Assembly: GCF_001513955.1 (NCBI RefSeq)
Contig: NZ_KQ948145.1
Coordinates: 1-64,000 of the forward strand
Direction of reading: 5' to 3'
DNA: 64,000 nucleotides
Source of the DNA: Streptomyces pseudovenezuelae
Lineage (GTDB): Bacteria; Actinomycetota; Actinomycetes; Streptomycetales; Streptomycetaceae
In this document: piece after piece, positions 61,336-64,000 of the stretch
Layout: each line of letters opens with the position of its first letter
How positions within the stretch are numbered: position 1 is the stretch's first letter
Made by a program: the position numbers and the translations under genes
Notes under the pieces: generated by a model
Told to the model about the DNA's origin: nothing
Database searches by the model: none
What the model saw: only the letters and a program-made list of their open reading frames with translations

Positions 61336-62210
61336 GCACCCCGCAGCCTTCGATGCCGCAGGCCCAGGCCGCCGTGCCGAACTGGCAGACGGGGGGTGGG
61401 CCGTCGTACGCCGGCTACACCTCGCCGATCCCCGTCGTGCGCACGCATCTGGGGCACGCCGTCGCGTCGGAGTGGACGAAGATCCGGTCGGTGCGCTCGA
61501 CGATCTGGACGCTGGGCGTGTTCGTGCTGCTCATGATCGGCATCGGGCTGGGGGCCGCCGCGCTGGTCGCGGCCAACGCCTCGCAGGAGAGCCTGAACAA
61601 CGAGAACCCGCTGTCGTTCGGCTTCTTCGGCCTGCTGCTCGGCAGCATGTGCGTCATCACGCTCGGCGTGCTGACCACGGCCTCGGAGTACGGCACCGGA
61701 ATGATCCGGACGACGATGGTCGCCTGCCCCTCCCGCGGCCGGGTCCTCGCGGCGAAGGCGCTGGTGTTCTTCACCGTCGCCTTCGTGACCACGCTCGCCT
61801 CGGTCCTCGTCGTCGCCCTCGCGGACGTGGCCCTGCTGGACGGCGCCCGCACCCCGACCGGTCAGGAGTGGCTGAAGGGCACCGTCGGCGTCTCGCTCTA
61901 CATCGCGCTGCTCGGCCTGCTCTCGCTGATCGTCGGCTCGATCATCCGGCACTCGGCGGGCGCGATCACCATCATGATCGGTGTCGTGCTGGCCCCGCTG
62001 GTCATCGCGCTGTTCATGTTCTCGCAGTCCCTGGAGGACCTGCGCCAGGCGCTGTTCGAGTACTCCATCCCGAACCAGCTCAGCGTCTTCTACTCCAACT
62101 CCCTCACCGAGACCGGCCCTTCGGGCTGGGACCCGCTGTGGATCATCCTGGGTGTGACGGCCGTCGCGTTCGCCGGCGCCTACGCGCTGCTGGAGAAGCG
62201 GGACGTGTAG
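61332..62210 (+). CDS. ABC-2 type permease, copy 2
   Basis: 292 residues. An N-terminal Pro/Gln/Gly-rich cytoplasmic extension of about 45 residues precedes the same six-helix core as copy 1 (SEWTKIRSVRSTIWTLGVFV, EYGTGMIRTTMVACPSRGRV, ending YALLEKRDV). ATGA overlap with ATPase copy 2. The two ATPase/permease pairs look like a tandem duplication. Confidence 0.9.
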   Translation: MSTPQPSMPQAQAAVPNWQTGGGPSYAGYTSPIPVVRTHLGHAVASEWTKIRSVRSTIWTLGVFVLLMIGIGLGAAALVAANASQESLNNENPLSFGFFGLLLGSMCVITLGVLTTASEYGTGMIRTTMVACPSRGRVLAAKALVFFTVAFVTTLASVLVVALADVALLDGARTPTGQEWLKGTVGVSLYIALLGLLSLIVGSIIRHSAGAITIMIGVVLAPLVIALFMFSQSLEDLRQALFEYSIPNQLSVFYSNSLTETGPSGWDPLWIILGVTAVAFAGAYALLEKRDV

Positions 62211-62215
62211 ATCCT

Positions 62216-62557
62216 CTAGAACCTCGGCGCGTTACGGGACCGCTGCACCCGCGTGGTGCGGCGGTCCCGCGCGTTCCAGCAGGCCTTGTGCCAGTGTCTG
62301 CGCTCGTCGACGCCCGAGTGGTCCGGCCAGGCCACCACGTGCGGGACGCCGTCCGGGATCATCTGGTCGCAGCCCGGGCAGCGGTAGGTCTTGCCCTGCG
62401 CGCTCGCCCCCGCCACATGCCGGACGTTCCAGTCCTCGCCCTGCCAGTGCGTCGACGCCTGGAAGCCGCCGTAGCGGCCGGACCGGTCGTCCTCGGCACT
62501 CCGGCCGGACGGGTCCGACGAACCGGAACCCTTGGGTCGGTTGCGACGCGGGGACAC
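62216..62557 (-). CDS. Small Cys/His-rich protein, possible zinc-binding domain
   Basis: 113 residues, basic N-terminus (SPRRNRPKGSGSSDPSGRSA), then GKTYRCPGCDQMIPDGVPHVV, AWPDHSGVDERRHWHKACW and a basic C-terminal end. The CPGC, His and HWHKAC residues could bind one zinc, like an HNH-type or zinc-ribbon fold, but there is no catalytic motif I can assign. GTG 62557 has GAGGTGTCCT upstream; GTG 62569 is possible. It converges on the permease gene with a 5-bp gap. Confidence 0.7.
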   Translation of the reverse strand: MSPRRNRPKGSGSSDPSGRSAEDDRSGRYGGFQASTHWQGEDWNVRHVAGASAQGKTYRCPGCDQMIPDGVPHVVAWPDHSGVDERRHWHKACWNARDRRTTRVQRSRNAPRF

Positions 62558-62780
62558 AGGACACCTCACGGGGCTATACAGGAAGCAGGGACCGTGTCCA
62601 GCCTACGCGGGACGCGGCGGGGTACGCGTAGGGCACCAAACCCCACAAGTCCCCCTCCGGGGCGACCCATTCTGCAGACAATCGGCAAATCTCTCCACCA
62701 GGCCGTGTCCTCGGCACGTGTCAGGCGGTTATGCCGTGTGGGGGAGCTCCGTGTCGGAGCCAAGGAAGCAGGAAAAGCAC

Positions 62781-63809
62781 ATGCACGTTGGAACTTTCGT
62801 GTTGGCGGCCCAGTTCCCGGGGCAGGGCCAGGGGGAGGCGCTGCACCGCGCGGTCCGCTCGGCCGAGGTCGCGGAGGAGGCCGGACTCGACGCGGTCTGG
62901 CTGGCAGAACACCACTTCGTGCCGTACGGCACCTGTCCGTCGGCGATCACCCTGGCGGCCCTGCTGCTGGGCCGGACCCGCCGTATCCGCGTCGGCACCG
63001 CCGTGAGCGTGCTGCCCACGGTGCACCCGGTGGCCCTCGGGGAGCAGGCCGCGCTGCTGCACATGACGAGCGGCGGGCGCTTCTCGCTGGGCGTGGGGCG
63101 CGGCGGTCCGTGGGTCGACCTGGAGGTGTTCGGGTCGGGTCTTCAGGCGTACGAGAAGGGCTTCCCGGAATCACTCGATCTGCTGGTGCGCTGGCTGCGC
63201 GAGCCGTCCGTCGGGGCGGACGGCGAGCGCTTCCGCTTCCGCGAGGTGCCGGTCGTCCCGCGGCCCTCGGAGTCGCTCACGGAAGCGGACGGCCCCGAGG
63301 TCGTCGTCGCCTGCACCTCCCCGGCGAGCGTCCGGCTGGCCGCCGAGCGCGGGCTGCCGATGCTGCTCGGGATGCATGTCGGGGACGAGGAGAAGGCGGA
63401 GATGGTCGCCCTGTGGCGCAGGCAGGCGCGCGCCGCCGGACACACGCCGGAGAAGGTCCTGGGCGCGCCTCATGTCTCGGCCGGTGTCTGCCAGCTCGCG
63501 GACCGGCGCACGGACGCGGTGGAGGCCCTGGTGAAGGCGATGCCCGGCTGGCTCAGGCAGGGCCTGGGCGCCCATGTCACGGTCGACGGCCGCGCCCGGC
63601 AGATGCGCGATCCGGTGGCCTACACCGAACTGCTCTGCGGACTGCACCCGGTGGGCACCCCGCGGCTCGCCGCCGACCGCCTCGCGGCGACCAGCGAACG
63701 GACGGGTGTGTCCCGGTTCGCCCTGCTCGTCGAGGGCTCGGGAGATCTGGCGGCCACCGAGGAGAACGTACGGCGGCTGGGTGCGGAAGTACTGCCGCAT
63801 CTGACCTGA
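62781..63809 (+). CDS. LLM-class (luciferase-like) flavin-dependent oxidoreductase
   Basis: 342-residue TIM-barrel bacterial-luciferase-like oxidoreductase: MHVGTFVLAAQFPGQGQGEA, AEEAGLDAVWLAEHHFVPYG, TRRIRVGTAVSVLPTVHPVA, MTSGGRFSLGVGRGGPWVDL. It uses FMNH2 or F420H2; the substrate is unknown. ATG 62781 has AGGAAAA upstream. The 211-bp region before it (including CGGTTATGCCGTG) is its promoter. Terminator hairpin downstream. Confidence 0.92.
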   Translation: MHVGTFVLAAQFPGQGQGEALHRAVRSAEVAEEAGLDAVWLAEHHFVPYGTCPSAITLAALLLGRTRRIRVGTAVSVLPTVHPVALGEQAALLHMTSGGRFSLGVGRGGPWVDLEVFGSGLQAYEKGFPESLDLLVRWLREPSVGADGERFRFREVPVVPRPSESLTEADGPEVVVACTSPASVRLAAERGLPMLLGMHVGDEEKAEMVALWRRQARAAGHTPEKVLGAPHVSAGVCQLADRRTDAVEALVKAMPGWLRQGLGAHVTVDGRARQMRDPVAYTELLCGLHPVGTPRLAADRLAATSERTGVSRFALLVEGSGDLAATEENVRRLGAEVLPHLT

Positions 63810-63834
63810 AACGGAACAACCCTGTCCGGCGGGA

Positions 63835-63882
63835 GCTTGCCGCCCCGGTACTGATGCACCTCCCGCGTACGGAGCGGCAAGC
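63835..63882. terminator. Long hairpin between the LLM gene and the convergent partial gene
   Basis: GCTTGCCGCCCCGGTAC (63835-63851) pairs with GTACGGAGCGGCAAGC (63867-63882) with one extra base and one C-A mismatch. It lies between convergent stops and probably serves both. Confidence 0.7.
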
Positions 63883-63895
63883 GAGCGGCGCCGCG

Positions 63896-64000
63896 TCAGC
63901 AGTCCCGGAACTCCGGAGACTGGTTCAGCAGCTGACTGCGCACCGAGGTGAAGCGGACGAGCGTCTCGTCGACGGAGGAGTCCAACGGGAACACCGCCAC
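63896..64000 (-). CDS. 3' end of an unidentified gene
   Basis: 34 codons with strong G/C third-position bias end at the TGA 63896-63898: the C-terminus reads VAVFPLDSSVDETLVRFTSV, then a helix RSQLLNQSPEFRDC. The start is outside the window. The DSSV plus amphipathic-helix ending recalls SUKH-type proteins, but too little is visible to assign it. Confidence 0.65.
   Translation of the reverse strand: MAVFPLDSSVDETLVRFTSVRSQLLNQSPEFRDC

Overview
The window is a stretch of chromosome from a high-GC actinomycete, almost certainly a Streptomyces. Third codon positions are strongly G/C, GTG and TTG starts are frequent, many start/stop codons overlap as ATGA or GTGA, and marker genes are present: the polar-growth scaffold gene scy followed by the filament gene filP, the GlgE/TreS/maltokinase/branching-enzyme set, and a sugar ABC importer without its own ATPase. 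I see no rRNA, tRNA, CRISPR array, insertion sequence or prophage. Most of it reads as core chromosome. Accessory-looking material is confined to repeat-rich gaps near 21.8-22.4, 38.1-38.5, 42.4-42.95 and 52.7-52.9 kb.

Layout. (1) 1-6.3 kb: glgE (3' end), treS, pep2 and glgB make and branch alpha-glucan from trehalose through maltose-1-phosphate; the branching enzyme carries a long lysine/alanine-rich N-terminal tail. (2) 6.3-13.8 kb: a HelD-type RNA-polymerase helicase, a MerR-thioredoxin pair, a mycothiol-dependent-type enzyme divergent from a MarR regulator, a DUF2127 membrane protein and a TetR regulator with an obvious operator. (3) 13.8-18.6 kb: dctA, divergent from a CitA/DcuS-type sensor kinase and its response regulator; the kinase has a tandem-repeat C-terminal tail. 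(4) 18.6-22.4 kb: a sugar ABC importer with a DasR-like site in its promoter, then a decayed MFS fragment and a repeat-rich gap. (5) 22.5-30 kb: a flavin/F420-type oxidoreductase, an HTH protein, pfkA divergent from pta-ackA, then pyk, so the lower-glycolysis/acetate node is clustered. (6) 30-34.5 kb: a three-gene exported/membrane set (DUF6230, DUF6114 and a Ser/Thr-rich protein) and a thioredoxin-TPR protein.

(7) 34.6-38 kb: TetR, icmA (isobutyryl-CoA mutase large subunit), a DUF3817 membrane protein and a MarR regulator. (8) 38.1-42.95 kb: two inverted clusters of dispersed repeats enclose a self-regulated operon (SRPBCC-like, DUF4166, TetR, SMP-30) and a small thiamine-binding-protein/DUF3817 pair. 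(9) 43-45.6 kb: three consecutive AIM24-family genes, then a MarR gene. (10) 45.6-49.7 kb: an OmpR-type two-component system divergent from a secreted PepSY protein, and an MFS transporter. (11) 49.8-52.7 kb: meaB, an acetyl-CoA acetyltransferase and mce, which with icmA handle branched and odd-chain acyl-CoAs. (12) 53-62.2 kb: scy, filP and two paralogous ABC ATPase/permease pairs. (13) 62.2-64 kb: a small Cys/His protein, a luciferase-like oxidoreductase and the 3' end of an unidentified gene.

I did not find a wholly new multi-gene system. The points most worth testing are the histone-like tail on GlgB, the 45-bp repeat array encoding the kinase tail, the inverted repeat clusters around 38-43 kb, the AIM24 triplet, and the DUF6230/DUF6114 envelope gene set.
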